Origin: Litorihabitans aurantiacus
GTDB lineage: Bacteria; Actinomycetota; Actinomycetes; Actinomycetales; Beutenbergiaceae
Assembly (NCBI RefSeq): GCF_030161595.1
Contig: NZ_BSUM01000001.1
Coordinates: forward strand, 744,001 to 808,000
Length of the DNA stretch: 64,000 nt
Direction of reading: 5' to 3'
The notes below the pieces were generated by a model that did not search any database, was not told where the DNA came from, and saw only the letters and a list, made by a program, of their open reading frames with translations. Made by a program: the position numbers and the translations under genes. Numbering within the stretch: position 1 is the stretch's first letter; every line of letters starts with the position of its first letter. Below, piece by piece: positions 52,915 to 63,877 of the stretch.

Positions 52915-54198
52915 GTGCCGCCGCTCGACCCCACCGGCGCGGCCGACGGGACCGCCACCGGCGCGGGGTCCGACACGGGCGCCGACACCCACGCCGACAC
53001 CCACGCCTGGGGACCGCCGCGCCTCACGGCCCGCGGCACCGCCGTCCTCGCCCTCGCGCTCGCCCTGCTCGCGGGTGGCCTGCTCGCCCGGTTCCCCTCC
53101 GTCGTCGCGCTCGGCACGGGTCTCGTGGTGCTGCTGGCGATCTCGCTCGCCGGCGTGCTCGCGCGCGTCCCGGTCGACGTCGAGCGCCGCACCAGCCTCA
53201 CGCGCGTGACGCGCCTGGCGGACTGCACGGCCGAGATCACGGTCACCAACCTCTCCTCGTGGGCCTCGCTCCGGCTCGAGGGCCTCGACCGCGTCGGTGA
53301 CGAGCTGCGGCCCGTCGCCCTGCCACGGCTCGCGCCGGGGGAGCGCGGGACCGGGCGGGAGGTCATCCCGACCGACCGGCGCGGCCGGGTCGTCTTCGGG
53401 CCGCTCCTCTTGCGCCGGTCCGGGGTCGCGGGCCTGGTGGTGCGCACCAGTCGGCACGGCGAGGCCACGAGCGTGCTCGTCGAGCCGCGCGTGCTCGACG
53501 CGCTCTCCCTCGCCCCCGGCCTGCGCCGCGGGCACACCGGGGCGCAGGAGCGCATCGAGCACGGCGGGACCGACCTCGTGGGCCTGCGCGAGTACATCGC
53601 GGGTGACGACCTGCGCCGCCTGCACTGGGCCACCAGCGCGCGCCGCGGTCAGCTCATGGTCCGGCAGGACGCCGACCCCGCCCTGCCCTTCCTCACCGTG
53701 CTGCTGGACGACCGCCTCGCGAGCTACGCCTCGCCCGCGGATCTCGAGGAGGCGGTCGACGTCGCCGCGAGCCTCCTGGCGACCGCCTCCGAGCGCGAGA
53801 GCCCGGGGCGGCTCGTGACCGCCGTCGGCGGCCTCGACCTGGACAACCCCGTCTCCCGCGTCGGCGACGGCGGCGCCGAGCTCGCCCGGGACGTCCGCGA
53901 GGCGCTCGCGCTCCTGCGCGGGGTCGGGAACGGCGACAGCGACGCCGACGACGCAGCAGGTGGCCCCGCCGACCTGCCCCTCACCACCGGCGCGCCCGAC
54001 GTGCTCGTCGTCGTCACCGGTGCCCAGGCCGACCTGGGCGTGCTGCTGCTCGAGGCCGCCGCCGCACCGACCGCGGTGATCGCCGTCGTCGACCCCGATC
54101 CGCGCGCGCTGGTCTCGGCCGTCCAGGGTGTGACGGTGCTGCGCGGCCCGCGCGCGGACGACCTCGTGCACGGGTGGCGGACGGCGGTGGCCCGGTGA
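52915..54198 (+). CDS. DUF58 domain protein
   Basis: 427 residues. Two membrane segments in the first 90 residues ([40 protein letters not shown]), then the DUF58 region with [20 protein letters not shown] and the signature [24 protein letters not shown]-like C-terminal part ([20 protein letters not shown]) ends the protein. GTG start at 52915, just after the MoxR stop. The next gene overlaps the stop (GTGA). Confidence 0.92.
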   Translation: MPPLDPTGAADGTATGAGSDTGADTHADTHAWGPPRLTARGTAVLALALALLAGGLLARFPSVVALGTGLVVLLAISLAGVLARVPVDVERRTSLTRVTRLADCTAEITVTNLSSWASLRLEGLDRVGDELRPVALPRLAPGERGTGREVIPTDRRGRVVFGPLLLRRSGVAGLVVRTSRHGEATSVLVEPRVLDALSLAPGLRRGHTGAQERIEHGGTDLVGLREYIAGDDLRRLHWATSARRGQLMVRQDADPALPFLTVLLDDRLASYASPADLEEAVDVAASLLATASERESPGRLVTAVGGLDLDNPVSRVGDGGAELARDVREALALLRGVGNGDSDADDAAGGPADLPLTTGAPDVLVVVTGAQADLGVLLLEAAAAPTAVIAVVDPDPRALVSAVQGVTVLRGPRADDLVHGWRTAVAR

Positions 54199-56371
54199 CG
54201 GCGTCGACGACGGCTCGCGGCACCCCCGCGCCTGGTGGGTGCCCGTCTGGTCCACGACGCTCCTGCTGCTCGGCTGCGTCCCGTTCGCGTCCGCCTACGC
54301 GTGGTGGGCGGTGCCGCTGGTGCTGGCCGGCGTCGTGCTCGCCGGTGTCGGCGTGGTCGTGCTCGGGTCGCTGCTGCGACTGGCGCGCTGGGTGGTCGCG
54401 GTCGCCGGTGTCGGCCTCCTCGCCGTCGTGACCTCCACGATGGCCAGCAGCGGTCTCGAGGCGGTGCCGGCCGGCGCCCGGTCGGTGGTGCCGCTCCTGG
54501 ACGCGCTGCCGCGGCTCCTGACCGCGCCGCGTCCCGCGCCGGCCGGGGTCGGGCTGCTCGCACCGACGGTGCTGCTCGTCGGGGTCGTGGCGCTGGCGGT
54601 CGCGCTCGCCGTCGTCCCGCGTCGCGGCCTGGCCCCGCGCCGGGCGGGTGTCGCCGGGCTGCTCGGCTCCGTGGTGCTGCAGGCCGCCGCGGCCGTGCTG
54701 GTGGCGGGCCAGGACGCGACCGCGGTCGTCGTCGCGATCCTCACGCTCGCCGTCGCCGGCCTCGGGTGGGTGCTGGGGGAGGCCCCCGCCCGCGCGCAGG
54801 ACGGACGGCGCCACGGCGTGGTGCTCCCGGGCGCGCTGGTCCTCGCGGCCGCGGGCACCGCCGTCGTCGCCCTGGCGGTGCCGACCGCCGGGGCGTTCGA
54901 GGCCCGCCGGTACGTGCCCCCGCCGGTGCTGCCGGCCGAGGCCGTGAACCCGGTGCCCGACGTGACGGGCTGGCTGCGGGGCGGCGAGACGACGCTGTTC
55001 GACGTCACGGCCCACGGCACCCCGCTCCCGCAGCGGCTCTCGCTCGCGGTGCTGCCGGACTTCGACGGGTCGACCTGGCGCCTCGCGGCGCGGCTGCGTG
55101 CCCCTGGCGTCGTGGACGAACCCGACCTGCCGGCCGGCACCCGCCGCGACGTCCTGGAGCTGAGCGTGCAGGTGCGCGAGCTCGGGACGGCGTGGCTGCC
55201 GAGCCTCGGCCACGTCGAGACGATCACGGGTGTCGCTCCGCTCGCGGACGTCGACACCGGCACGCTCGTGCTGGAGGGCGCCCGGACCGATGCGGAGCCG
55301 CCGAGCTACCGCGCCCGGGTCACCGTCGACGCCCCGCAGCCCGACCTGGCGGCGCGCGCCGGGGTCCCCGACGCCGCCAGGGCCGCCCGCTACCTCGAGG
55401 TTCCGCGCATCAGCGACGACCTGCGAGCCGAGGCCGCCGCCCTCACGGAGGGCGCGACGTCGCGGCTCGAGCAGGCGACGCTGCTCGCGGAGGGGGTGCG
55501 GGCGGGACGCACGCTGGAGGACGCCGCCGCCAGCGGCTCCTCCTACGGCCGGTTGGCGGAGTTCCTGTTCCTGCCCGAGGAGGAGGGTGGGCAGCGGGGG
55601 ACGCAGGAGCAGTTCGCGGGCGCCTTCGCCGTGCTCGGGCGCACGCTCGGGCTCCCCACCCGGCTCGTGGTCGGGTTCGAGGTGCCGGGAGCCGCGGAGG
55701 GTGCCGAGGCGGCGACCGTGAGCGGCGCCGACGCCGCGATCTGGGCCGAGGTGTACCTCGCGGAGGCGGGCTGGGTCGCGTTCGACCCGAGCCCCGACGC
55801 CTCGTCGGGTGACGGCTCCGGGGCCCAGCCGTCGCCGTCGCCGACCGGGGACCCCGGTCTCGACGGTGAGGAGAGCCCGGTGCCGAGCGAGCCCGAGACG
55901 CTGCGCGACGACGCGGCGCCGCAGGGCGGTGACGACGCCGCGAACGGGGGCGGCGGGGTGGCCGGGCTCGTCGCGTCGGTCGCGGGCGCGTCCCTCGCGG
56001 CGCTCGCCCTCGCGTCGGTGGCGCTGCGAGCCGTCCGACGGCGGCGGTGGCGCGCCGCGGGGGTGCGCGGCGCCTGGCAGCACGTCACCGACGCCGCGTG
56101 GCTCGCGGGCCTCGAGCAGCGACCGGGGCAGGACGCGCTCGCGACCGCCGAGCTGCTGGTCGGAGCCGGTGCGCCGGCGTCGGTCCGGGCGCTCGCACGC
56201 CGGGCGGAGGCCGCGGAGTTCGCGCCCTCGTCCCACGACGTCGACGGCGGGCAGTCGCCGTCCGGCGAGGACTGGCGCCTCGCGCGCCACACGTCCCGCG
56301 CCCTGCGCCGGACGCTCCCGTGGTTCCAGCGGCTGTGGTGGGGCGTCTCGCCGGCGGTGCTGCGGCGCTGA
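54195..56371 (+). CDS. Transglutaminase-like membrane protein without visible catalytic triad; apparent frameshift at the start
   Basis: About 725 residues. At least six membrane segments (SAYAWWAVPLVLAGVVLAGV and following) in the first 230 residues; an extracellular domain with TLFDVTAHGTPLPQRLSLAV; the transglutaminase-fold region near residue 468; a further membrane segment (GLVASVAGASLAALALASVA) and a cytoplasmic tail. The expected Cys (GxCxxFA) is replaced in RGTQEQFAGAFAVLGRTLGL and the expected His (HAWVEV) in ADAAIWAEVYLAEAGWVAFD. The GTG at 54195 overlaps the DUF58 stop; one base is missing near 54232, so the frame beginning [12 protein letters not shown] must shift into WWVPVWSTTLLL. 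Confidence 0.85.
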
Positions 56372-56394
56372 TCCGGGGGTGACGGGGGCGGGTC

Positions 56395-58404
56395 TCAGCG
56401 CTCTAGGCAGCGCTGCGCCGAGGCGCCCCGGTCCAGGGCGCCGTCGACCATGCCCAGCCCGACGACGGCGAAGCACACCCGCACCGACGGGTCCAGACCC
56501 TCGGCGAGGAAGCTGGTGGAACCGGCGGGAAGGAGCTCGTAGGCGAGGGCGGGGGAGCCCTCGACCTGGCTCACGACGATGACCTGCACCTCCTCGTCGG
56601 CCGGCGCGTTCCAGGTGATCTCGGCCGATGTGCCGCGATCGACCGCCGCGACACCGGTCGGGGCGAGGTCGGGGTTGCCGGTCTGCGCCTCCTGGAGGTC
56701 GGCGGGCAGGTCGCCGCCGAACTCCGGCACCGCCCCCTCCGTGGCGACCTGCCCCGATCCGGCCGGCGTCTCCCCGGGCTCGCCGCCCGTCCCGTCCGTG
56801 CCGGTCCCGCCCGACGTGTCGCCGCCGCCCGTGCTGGTCTGCTGCGTCGGCTCCTGGCCGGAACCGCCGCGCACCAGGTCGACGACGACGGGCCCGACGC
56901 CGATCGCCGCCCCCACGAGCAGAGCGCCTCCGAGGAACGCCGCGCCACGGCGCCAGGCGGTGGAACGGCCGCCCCCGTCGTGCTCGCCGCCGGTCGTGCC
57001 GCCGCGCCGGGACGCCCGGGACACCCCGACCAGCTCGTCCGGGTCGGAACCCCCGCCGGGCTCGATCGGGCCGCGCCCGGTCGCCTCGTCGGGAGCGAGT
57101 CCGGTCGCGTCGTCGGTGGCGGCAGGTGCGGCACCGGGACGCCGCTCGCCGCGGCCGAGGTGGCTGAGGGCCGAGCGCGCGAGGGGCGCGTCGGCGGCTG
57201 CGGGACGAGGGCCGTCGGCGGGGGTGGCGGGCAGTGTGGCGGGCGACCCGGGAGTCTCGGCCCCGGGGGCCACGAGCGACGGCCGCTCGCGCGTGACGTC
57301 GTCGGACGCGGGCTCCGCGGGTGCGGAGGGCGACGCCGACGACGCCGTCGACACCTCGCCGCGCGAGATCGCGTCGGGATCCCACCCGCGCGCCTCGGTC
57401 GGCACCGTTCGCAGGGCGGCGAGGACGTCGGCCGCGCCGGGCGGACGGCCGGCCGGGTCGGGCGCGAGGCACGCCGAGATGAGCGCGGCGAGCACCGGCG
57501 GGACGTCCTCGCGCGTGAGCGCGCGCCGACCACCGAGCCGAACCCGGCGAAGGTAGGCCAGGGCCGTGTCCTCGTCCGGGTCGTCCGCGGCGAACGGCGC
57601 CCGGCCGTCGAGCAGCGTGAAGAGGGTGGAGCCGAGCGACCACACGTCGTCGGCCGGGGTGGGGGACGCGCCGTCGAGCACCTGGGGCGAGGCGTGGCGG
57701 TAGCTGAACCGTTCGAGCGAGGCGGTGCGCCCGGCGTCGACGGTCCGGGCGATGCCGAAGTCGGCGAGCACGTACGAGGTCGGCAGCAGCAGGACGTTCT
57801 GCGGCTTGACGTCGCGGTGCAGCACGCCCTGGGCGTGGGCGTAGGCGAGCGCGTCGGCGATGGCGGTCCCGGCGGCGACCACCTCGGCGACGGGGAGCGG
57901 GCCGTGGTGCCGCAGCCGGTCGTGCAGGGACCCGAGGTCGTGGAAGTCCATGACGAGGCACGGGCGGCCGTCGGTGGTCTCGGGGGTGGCGAGCACCGTG
58001 ACGATGTGGGGGTGCGCCCGCCCGAGCCGCACGGTCAGGGCGACCTCGCGCTCGAAGCGCGCTCGCACGTCCGGCTCGGCGAGGTCGACGACCTTGATCG
58101 CGACCTCCCGGTCGACGGCCAGGTCGCGGGCGCGGAGCACGACGCCGTCGCCGCCGCGCGCCACCTCGACCAGGTCCGCGTACCCGGGAACGGAGATCCC
58201 CGTGTGGGAGACGCCCCGCCCCTGGTCGGAGTCGGCGGACGGGACGGTGGCGGGTGCGCCGTCCACGGGTCCGGCGGGCGCACCGGCACCGGCGGCACCG
58301 ACGCGCGCGTGGGCCCGCAGGGACCGGGGGTCGAGGTCGACGCCGACCGCCTCGGCGAGGTCGTCGCGCGGCGGGGGTGCCCAGGCCTCGTCGTCGTCCG
58401 CCAC
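56395..58404 (-). CDS. Membrane-bound Ser/Thr protein kinase
   Basis: 669 residues from the GTG at 58404, preceded by GGGAGGTG. Kinase domain at about residues 75-340 with the glycine loop [20 protein letters not shown], the lysine in [15 protein letters not shown], the catalytic loop [14 protein letters not shown] and [21 protein letters not shown] Pro/Ala/Asp-rich linker, one membrane segment ([20 protein letters not shown], about 487) and an extracellular tail with a fibronectin III-like domain ([20 protein letters not shown]) follow. It is convergent with the transglutaminase-like gene. The kinase is a natural partner of the FHA proteins. Confidence 0.92.
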   Translation of the reverse strand: MADDDEAWAPPPRDDLAEAVGVDLDPRSLRAHARVGAAGAGAPAGPVDGAPATVPSADSDQGRGVSHTGISVPGYADLVEVARGGDGVVLRARDLAVDREVAIKVVDLAEPDVRARFEREVALTVRLGRAHPHIVTVLATPETTDGRPCLVMDFHDLGSLHDRLRHHGPLPVAEVVAAGTAIADALAYAHAQGVLHRDVKPQNVLLLPTSYVLADFGIARTVDAGRTASLERFSYRHASPQVLDGASPTPADDVWSLGSTLFTLLDGRAPFAADDPDEDTALAYLRRVRLGGRRALTREDVPPVLAALISACLAPDPAGRPPGAADVLAALRTVPTEARGWDPDAISRGEVSTASSASPSAPAEPASDDVTRERPSLVAPGAETPGSPATLPATPADGPRPAAADAPLARSALSHLGRGERRPGAAPAATDDATGLAPDEATGRGPIEPGGGSDPDELVGVSRASRRGGTTGGEHDGGGRSTAWRRGAAFLGGALLVGAAIGVGPVVVDLVRGGSGQEPTQQTSTGGGDTSGGTGTDGTGGEPGETPAGSGQVATEGAVPEFGGDLPADLQEAQTGNPDLAPTGVAAVDRGTSAEITWNAPADEEVQVIVVSQVEGSPALAYELLPAGSTSFLAEGLDPSVRVCFAVVGLGMVDGALDRGASAQRCLER

Positions 58405-58600
58405 GCGCGACCCACCTCCCTCGTCCGTCGCCCTGCGCGCCCGTGGCCGGGTGGCCCCGCGCGGGTCAAGTATCACGGTCCGGGGGCCCGCCCGCGCGGA
58501 ATGGTCGGGAATCGGGGGTGCTCACACCTGTCGCACCACGGGGCATCTCCAGCATCTGAGACAGTGATTCCACCGACTGGTACATTCGTGAGCACGGGTC

Positions 58601-58606
58601 TACTGT
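58601..58606 (+). promoter_or_regulatory. -10 hexamer of the ilvBNC leader transcript
   Basis: TACTGT, 6 nt before the ATG of the leader peptide. The leader is thus predicted to be translated from the very 5' end of the mRNA. The stretch 58405-58746 between the kinase and ilvB holds this promoter, the leader peptide and the attenuator. Confidence 0.6.
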
Positions 58607-58612
58607 GGTCGC

Positions 58613-58657
58613 ATGCAGACCGTCGTGCTCGTCGTCGTACCTCCCCAGGGCGACTAG
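58613..58657 (+). CDS. ilvBNC leader peptide
   Basis: 14 residues: [14 protein letters not shown]. Six of eight residues from position 4 are Val or Leu. Low charged Val- or Leu-tRNA would stall a ribosome here. This is the attenuator layout of actinobacterial ilvBNC operons (known from Corynebacterium and Streptomyces). The stop TAG at 58655 lies 19 nt before the terminator stem. Confidence 0.85.
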   Translation: MQTVVLVVVPPQGD

Positions 58658-58676
58658 ACGATCCGACGATCCCAGC

Positions 58677-58710
58677 GCCCCTCAGCAGCCGCCAGGCTCG
58701 AGGGGCTTTT
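58677..58710 (+). terminator. Attenuator terminator of ilvBNC
   Basis: GCCCCTC (58677-58683) pairs with GAGGGGC (58700-58706), with an inner AGC/GCT extension, followed by TTTT. It is one of the few hairpins in the window with a U-tract. ilvB starts 37 nt further. Confidence 0.85.
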
Positions 58711-58746
58711 GTGTGTTCCGCGAGTGTTCGAGACGAAGGAGTGACG

Positions 58747-60618
58747 ATGACCAGGAGTTCCGGCTCGGTCCCGTCCCGCGGCCCCGCCGCCCCCCATCGC
58801 ACGCCGGCCCCCGGCCGACCGCGCCTGGCGCCGACGCCCGGTCCCGTCGCCGTCCCCGCCTCGCCGGGGGAGCGCATGACCGGGGCGGCCAGCATCGTCC
58901 GTTCCCTCGAGGCCGCGGGCACCGAGGTCATCTTCGGGCTCCCGGGTGGCACGATCCTGCCGACCTACGACCCGCTGCTCGACTCGGAGAAGATGCGGCA
59001 CATCCTCGTGCGGCACGAGCAGGGCGCCGGTCACGCGGCCTCCGGCTACGCGCACGCCACCGGCCGCGTCGGGGTGTGCATGGCGACGTCGGGCCCCGGA
59101 GCCACGAACCTCGTCACCCCGCTCGCGGACGCGAACATGGACTCCGTGCCGATGGTCGCCATCACGGGTCAGGTCGGCGCCGCGATGATCGGCACCGACG
59201 CGTTCCAGGAGGCCGACATCGTCGGCATCACGATGCCGGTCACGAAGCACTCCTTCCTCGTGACGAACCCGGACGACATCCCGGCGCGCATCGCCGAGGC
59301 CTTCCACATCGCGAGCACGGGGCGCCCCGGCCCCGTCCTCGTGGACATCGCCAAGAGCGCCCAGCAGGCCGAGACCACCTTCCGGTGGCCCACCGAGCTC
59401 GACCTCCCTGGCTACCACCCCGTCACCAAGCCCCACCTCAAGCAGGTGCGCGAGGCCGCCCGGCTGCTCGCGACGGCGCGGCGCCCGGTCCTGTACGTCG
59501 GCGGCGGCGTCATCCGTGCGGGCGCGAGCGACGCGCTGCGGAAGCTGACCGACCTGTCGGGCGCGCCCGCCGTCACGACCCTGATGGCCCTCGGTGCGCT
59601 CCCGGACTCCCACCCGCAGCACCTGGGGATGCCCGGCATGCACGGGACGGTCCCCGCCGTCGCCGCCCTCCAGCGCGCGGACCTCGTGGTGGCGCTCGGC
59701 GCCCGCTTCGACGACCGCGTCACCGGTCAGCTCTCGAGCTTCGCGCCCGGCGCGACCGTCGTGCACGCCGACATCGACCCCGCCGAGATCTCGAAGAACC
59801 GCCGCGCCGACGTGCCGATCGTCGGCGACCTGCTCGAGGTCATCACCGACCTCGCCGTCGAGCTCTCCTCCGAGCACGCCCACCACGGCCTGCCCGACCT
59901 CGAGGCGTGGTGGACCCAGCTGGACAAGCTGCGCGAGACCTACCCGCTCGGGTGGACGCCGACCGACGACGGGCTGCTCGCCCCCCAGCACGTGATCTCC
60001 CGCATCGGCGAGGTCACCGGGCCGGAGGCCACCTACGTGGCCGGCGTCGGCCAGCACCAGATGTGGGCCGCGCAGTTCATCCGCTACGAGCGCCCGCGCT
60101 CGTGGATCAACTCCGGCGGCCTCGGCACCATGGGCTACGCCATCCCCGCCGCCATGGGCGCCAAGGTCGGCGAGCCGGACCGCGACGTGTGGGCGATCGA
60201 CGGCGACGGCTGCTTCCAGATGACCAACCAGGAGCTCGCCACGTGCGCGCTCGAGGGCATCGGCATCAAGGTCGCCGTGGTGAACAACTCCTCGCTCGGC
60301 ATGGTGCGCCAGTGGCAGTCGCTGTTCTACGACGGCCGCTACTCCAACACCGAGCTGAACACGGGGCACTCCTCGCGCCGCATCCCGGACTTCGTCAAGC
60401 TCGCGGAGGCCTACGGCTGCATCGGGCTGCGCTGCGAGAACCCCAAGGACGTCGACGAGACCATCCGGCGGGCGAACGAGATCGACGACGTCCCCGTCGT
60501 GGTCGACTTCGTCGTGAGCCGCGACGCGATGGTGTGGCCGATGGTGGCCGCCGGCGTCTCCAACGACGCGATCCAGTACGCGCGGGACATCACCCCGAGC
60601 TGGGACCGGGAGGACTGA
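58747..60618 (+). CDS. ilvB: Acetolactate synthase, large (catalytic) subunit
   Basis: 623 residues. ATG at 58747 with AAGGAG 6 nt upstream; a GTG six bases earlier is possible. After an actinobacterial-type Pro/Arg-rich extension of about 40 residues the ThDP enzyme begins: [40 protein letters not shown] (catalytic Glu), [20 protein letters not shown], and the ThDP/Mg site [20 protein letters not shown]. It makes acetolactate and acetohydroxybutyrate, the first common step of valine, leucine and isoleucine synthesis. ilvN follows after 5 nt. Confidence 0.97.
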   Translation: MTRSSGSVPSRGPAAPHRTPAPGRPRLAPTPGPVAVPASPGERMTGAASIVRSLEAAGTEVIFGLPGGTILPTYDPLLDSEKMRHILVRHEQGAGHAASGYAHATGRVGVCMATSGPGATNLVTPLADANMDSVPMVAITGQVGAAMIGTDAFQEADIVGITMPVTKHSFLVTNPDDIPARIAEAFHIASTGRPGPVLVDIAKSAQQAETTFRWPTELDLPGYHPVTKPHLKQVREAARLLATARRPVLYVGGGVIRAGASDALRKLTDLSGAPAVTTLMALGALPDSHPQHLGMPGMHGTVPAVAALQRADLVVALGARFDDRVTGQLSSFAPGATVVHADIDPAEISKNRRADVPIVGDLLEVITDLAVELSSEHAHHGLPDLEAWWTQLDKLRETYPLGWTPTDDGLLAPQHVISRIGEVTGPEATYVAGVGQHQMWAAQFIRYERPRSWINSGGLGTMGYAIPAAMGAKVGEPDRDVWAIDGDGCFQMTNQELATCALEGIGIKVAVVNNSSLGMVRQWQSLFYDGRYSNTELNTGHSSRRIPDFVKLAEAYGCIGLRCENPKDVDETIRRANEIDDVPVVVDFVVSRDAMVWPMVAAGVSNDAIQYARDITPSWDRED

Positions 60619-60623
60619 GAACC

Positions 60624-61148
60624 ATGAGCCGCCACACGCTGTCCGTGCTCGTCGAGAACAAGCCGGGTGTCCTCACCCGCGTCTCGGCGCTCTTCGCGCG
60701 CCGCGCGTTCAACATCCACTCCCTGGCCGTCGGCCCGACGGAGCACGAGGACGTCTCGCGCATCACCGTCGTCGTCGACGTCGAGGAGCTGCCGCTGGAG
60801 CAGGTGACCAAGCAGCTCAACAAGCTGATCAACGTCATCAAGATCGTCGAGCTCGAGGAGAAGGCCTCGGTGCAGCGCGAGCTGCTCCTGGTCAAGGTCC
60901 GGGCCGACGACGCCTCCCGCACGGCCGTCCTGCAGGTCGTCGACCTGTTCCGCGCCCACGTCGTCGACGTCTCGTCCGAGGCCGTCACGATCGAGGCCAC
61001 CGGCGGTCCGGAGAAGCTCTCCGCGCTGCTGACGTCGCTCGGTCCCTACGGGGTCCGGGAGATCGTGCAGTCCGGTACCGTCGCGATCGGCCGTGGCAGC
61101 CGCTCGATGACGGAGCGGGCGCTGGACCGCGTCGCGCGGTCCGCCTGA
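60624..61148 (+). CDS. ilvN: Acetolactate synthase, small (regulatory) subunit
   Basis: 174 residues. ACT domain at the N-terminus (HTLSVLVENKPGVLTRVSAL, FNIHSLAVGPTEHEDVSRIT), then the ALS-small C-terminal domain (SVQRELLLVKVRADDASRTA, PEKLSALLTSLGPYGVREIV). It binds valine and gives feedback control of IlvB. Co-transcribed with ilvB and ilvC. Confidence 0.96.
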   Translation: MSRHTLSVLVENKPGVLTRVSALFARRAFNIHSLAVGPTEHEDVSRITVVVDVEELPLEQVTKQLNKLINVIKIVELEEKASVQRELLLVKVRADDASRTAVLQVVDLFRAHVVDVSSEAVTIEATGGPEKLSALLTSLGPYGVREIVQSGTVAIGRGSRSMTERALDRVARSA

Positions 61149-62228
<1,080 letters not shown>

Positions 62229-62259
62229 TCTGACACGCTGCGACGCCGAGCACGGCTCG

Positions 62260-62293
62260 CGAACGCCCCGACCCCACCGGGTCGGGGCGTTCG
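62260..62293 (+). terminator. Terminator after ilvC
   Basis: CGAACGCCCCGACCC and GGGTCGGGGCGTTCG form a perfect 15-bp stem with an ACC(G) loop, 32 nt after the stop. Confidence 0.9.
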
Positions 62294-62338
62294 TGCGTCC
62301 GCCGCCCGTCCGCCGTCCACCGCTGGTTCAATGGGCCC

Positions 62339-62892
62339 ATGACCCAGGCGCCGCGCGATGACGAGACCAGGACCGCCGTCGAGCACCGGGGGAGGCGTTC
62401 GACCAGGCCGAGGCGATCCAGCTGTACTGGGAGGCCGTGCGCGCCAAGGCACGCATCGGCAGGCTCGCGGTGTACATGGGGACCGACCTCGCCGCCGCGG
62501 TGTCGCCGCCGGCGTGGTCCTTCGGCGACGACCCGCGCATCGCCGACGAGCTGCTGGGGCACGTGCTGAGCGGGCGCAAGAGCGCGACGTCGTCGGCGCG
62601 CGCGGAGTACGGGCCCGACGAGCCCCTCCCGCGGGTCGGGGAGCTCTCGATCCTGCTCGACGGCGAGGGGCGCCCCCGCGCGCTGGTGCGGACGACCGCC
62701 GTCGACCTCGCGCGGTTCGACGAGGTCGACGAGGCGTTCGCGGCGGCCGAGGGCGAGGACGACCTCAGCCTCGGCTCGTGGCGCGAGCAGCACGAGATCT
62801 ACTGGCGCCGGGTGCTCGGCGACGACGGGTTCGACCCGGGTATGGAGGTCGTGCTCGAGCGGTTCGAGCTGCTCGACCCCCGCGTCGGCTGA
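62339..62892 (+). CDS. ASCH domain protein, apparent frameshift near the start
   Basis: About 184 residues. The ATG at 62339 opens TQAPRDDETRTAVEHRG, and after one added G in the GGGGG run (62388-62392) the frame goes on EAFDQAEAIQLYWEAVRAKA. The body has the ASCH/PUA-like pattern: WSFGDDPRIADELLGHVLSG, RKSATSSARAEYGPDEPLPR, GELSILLDGEGRPRALVRTT, SLGSWREQHEIYWRRVLGDD. ASCH domains bind RNA or modified nucleosides; the biological role of this one is unknown. Confidence 0.8.
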
Positions 62893-62901
62893 GGCGCGGA
62901 C

Positions 62902-63690
62902 GTGTCGCAGCCGGGACCTGAGGGGGTCGACGGATCCGACGGGCGCCACGGGTCCGACGTCCCCGCCTGGCGCGACACCCCCGAGGTGGCGCCGGACCGG
63001 TCGCCCGCCTTCGCCGACGGCGTCTCGGCCGTGCTGAACGGGGCGGACGACGCCGTCGGGCGCGTGCTCGACGCCGTCATGGCCGGGGTGGGTTCGGCGC
63101 CGGGTCCGGCGGTGACGCCGGAACGCGTGCAGCTGCTCCACGAGCGCGCCACGCAGGTCGTGCCCCCGCTCGCGCGGACGCTGCGGTGGACGCGGTGGCC
63201 CTCCCTGCTCCTGCTGGTGGTCGGTGCGGTCGCACCGCTGCCGCTCCTCGTGCTCGCGCTGACGTGGGACGGCGTCCCGCGCCTGGTCGGCGTCGTCGCC
63301 TCGCTCGGGGCGATCGTGCCCGCGCTGCTGTTCGGCATCTCCCGCCGCGGGACGCTGCGCGCGGCCGCCGCGCCCGGTGCCGTGGTGGAGGAGCTGACGG
63401 CGTTCACGAGCCACCTCACCGACGGGCTCGGGATCATGGACCGCATCCACGCCGTCACCGAACGTGGAGGCGGGGTGCGTCTGCTCTCGCGGCTGCGCGC
63501 GATCTGGAACGTGCTGCAGCTGCCCGCCGACGCGCTCGACCACCTCGACGCCCAGGAGCACCTGCGGTGGCTCGTACCGCCGCGGGTGGGGGAGACGTGG
63601 GCCCGACTGGTGGCGATGCTCTGGACGGCCGTGGGGTGCGTGGTCCTCGCCGTCGCGCTCGGCGCGGTGTCGCTGACCGGTGTCCTCTGA
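62902..63690 (+). CDS. Membrane protein of unknown function
   Basis: 262 residues, GTG start, 9 nt after the ASCH gene. Acidic, disordered N-terminus of about 90 residues, then two adjacent membrane segments (WPSLLLLVVGAVAPLPLLVL, VGVVASLGAIVPALLFGISR), a cytoplasmic helical domain (VVEELTAFTSHLTDGLGIMD) and a last membrane segment (VAMLWTAVGCVVLAVALGAV). No family recognised. Confidence 0.75.
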   Translation: MSQPGPEGVDGSDGRHGSDVPAWRDTPEVAPDRSPAFADGVSAVLNGADDAVGRVLDAVMAGVGSAPGPAVTPERVQLLHERATQVVPPLARTLRWTRWPSLLLLVVGAVAPLPLLVLALTWDGVPRLVGVVASLGAIVPALLFGISRRGTLRAAAAPGAVVEELTAFTSHLTDGLGIMDRIHAVTERGGGVRLLSRLRAIWNVLQLPADALDHLDAQEHLRWLVPPRVGETWARLVAMLWTAVGCVVLAVALGAVSLTGVL

Positions 63691-63722
63691 CCCGACGGCG
63701 TCGCGCGCTTCTGTCCGACGCC

Positions 63723-63765
63723 GGCCCTCGCTCACAGCGGCTGGGCCCTCGCTGACGGCGGCTGG
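63723..63765 (+). repeat. Long inverted repeat, left arm
   Basis: GGCCCTCGCTCACAGCGGCT followed by GGGCCCTCGCTGACGGCGGCTGG. It is complementary, with a few mismatches, to 63836-63877. Within the arm GGCCCTCGCT-ACRGCGGCT occurs twice in tandem. The stretch 63691-64000 has no visible gene. Confidence 0.85.
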
Positions 63766-63835
63766 GGGTGACGGCTCGGACTCCTCGGTCGCGTTCGTGC
63801 AGGTCAGAAGGTGGGGCTGCGAGGCAGGTGCGCCA

Positions 63836-63877
63836 CCAGCCGCTGTCAGCGAGGCTCCGCCGCTGTGGGCGAGGGCC
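63836..63877 (-). repeat. Long inverted repeat, right arm
   Basis: CCAGCCGCTGTCAGCGAGGC and then TCCGCCGCTGTGGGCGAGGGCC, the inverse of 63723-63765. Arms of about 42 nt with a 70-nt loop. It could be a terminator for the 62902 gene, a REP-type element or the remnant of a mobile element. Confidence 0.85.

Noticed and set aside
58601-58746. T-box riboswitch before ilvB
   Set aside because: No T-box core sequence is seen; the Val-rich leader peptide explains the terminator.
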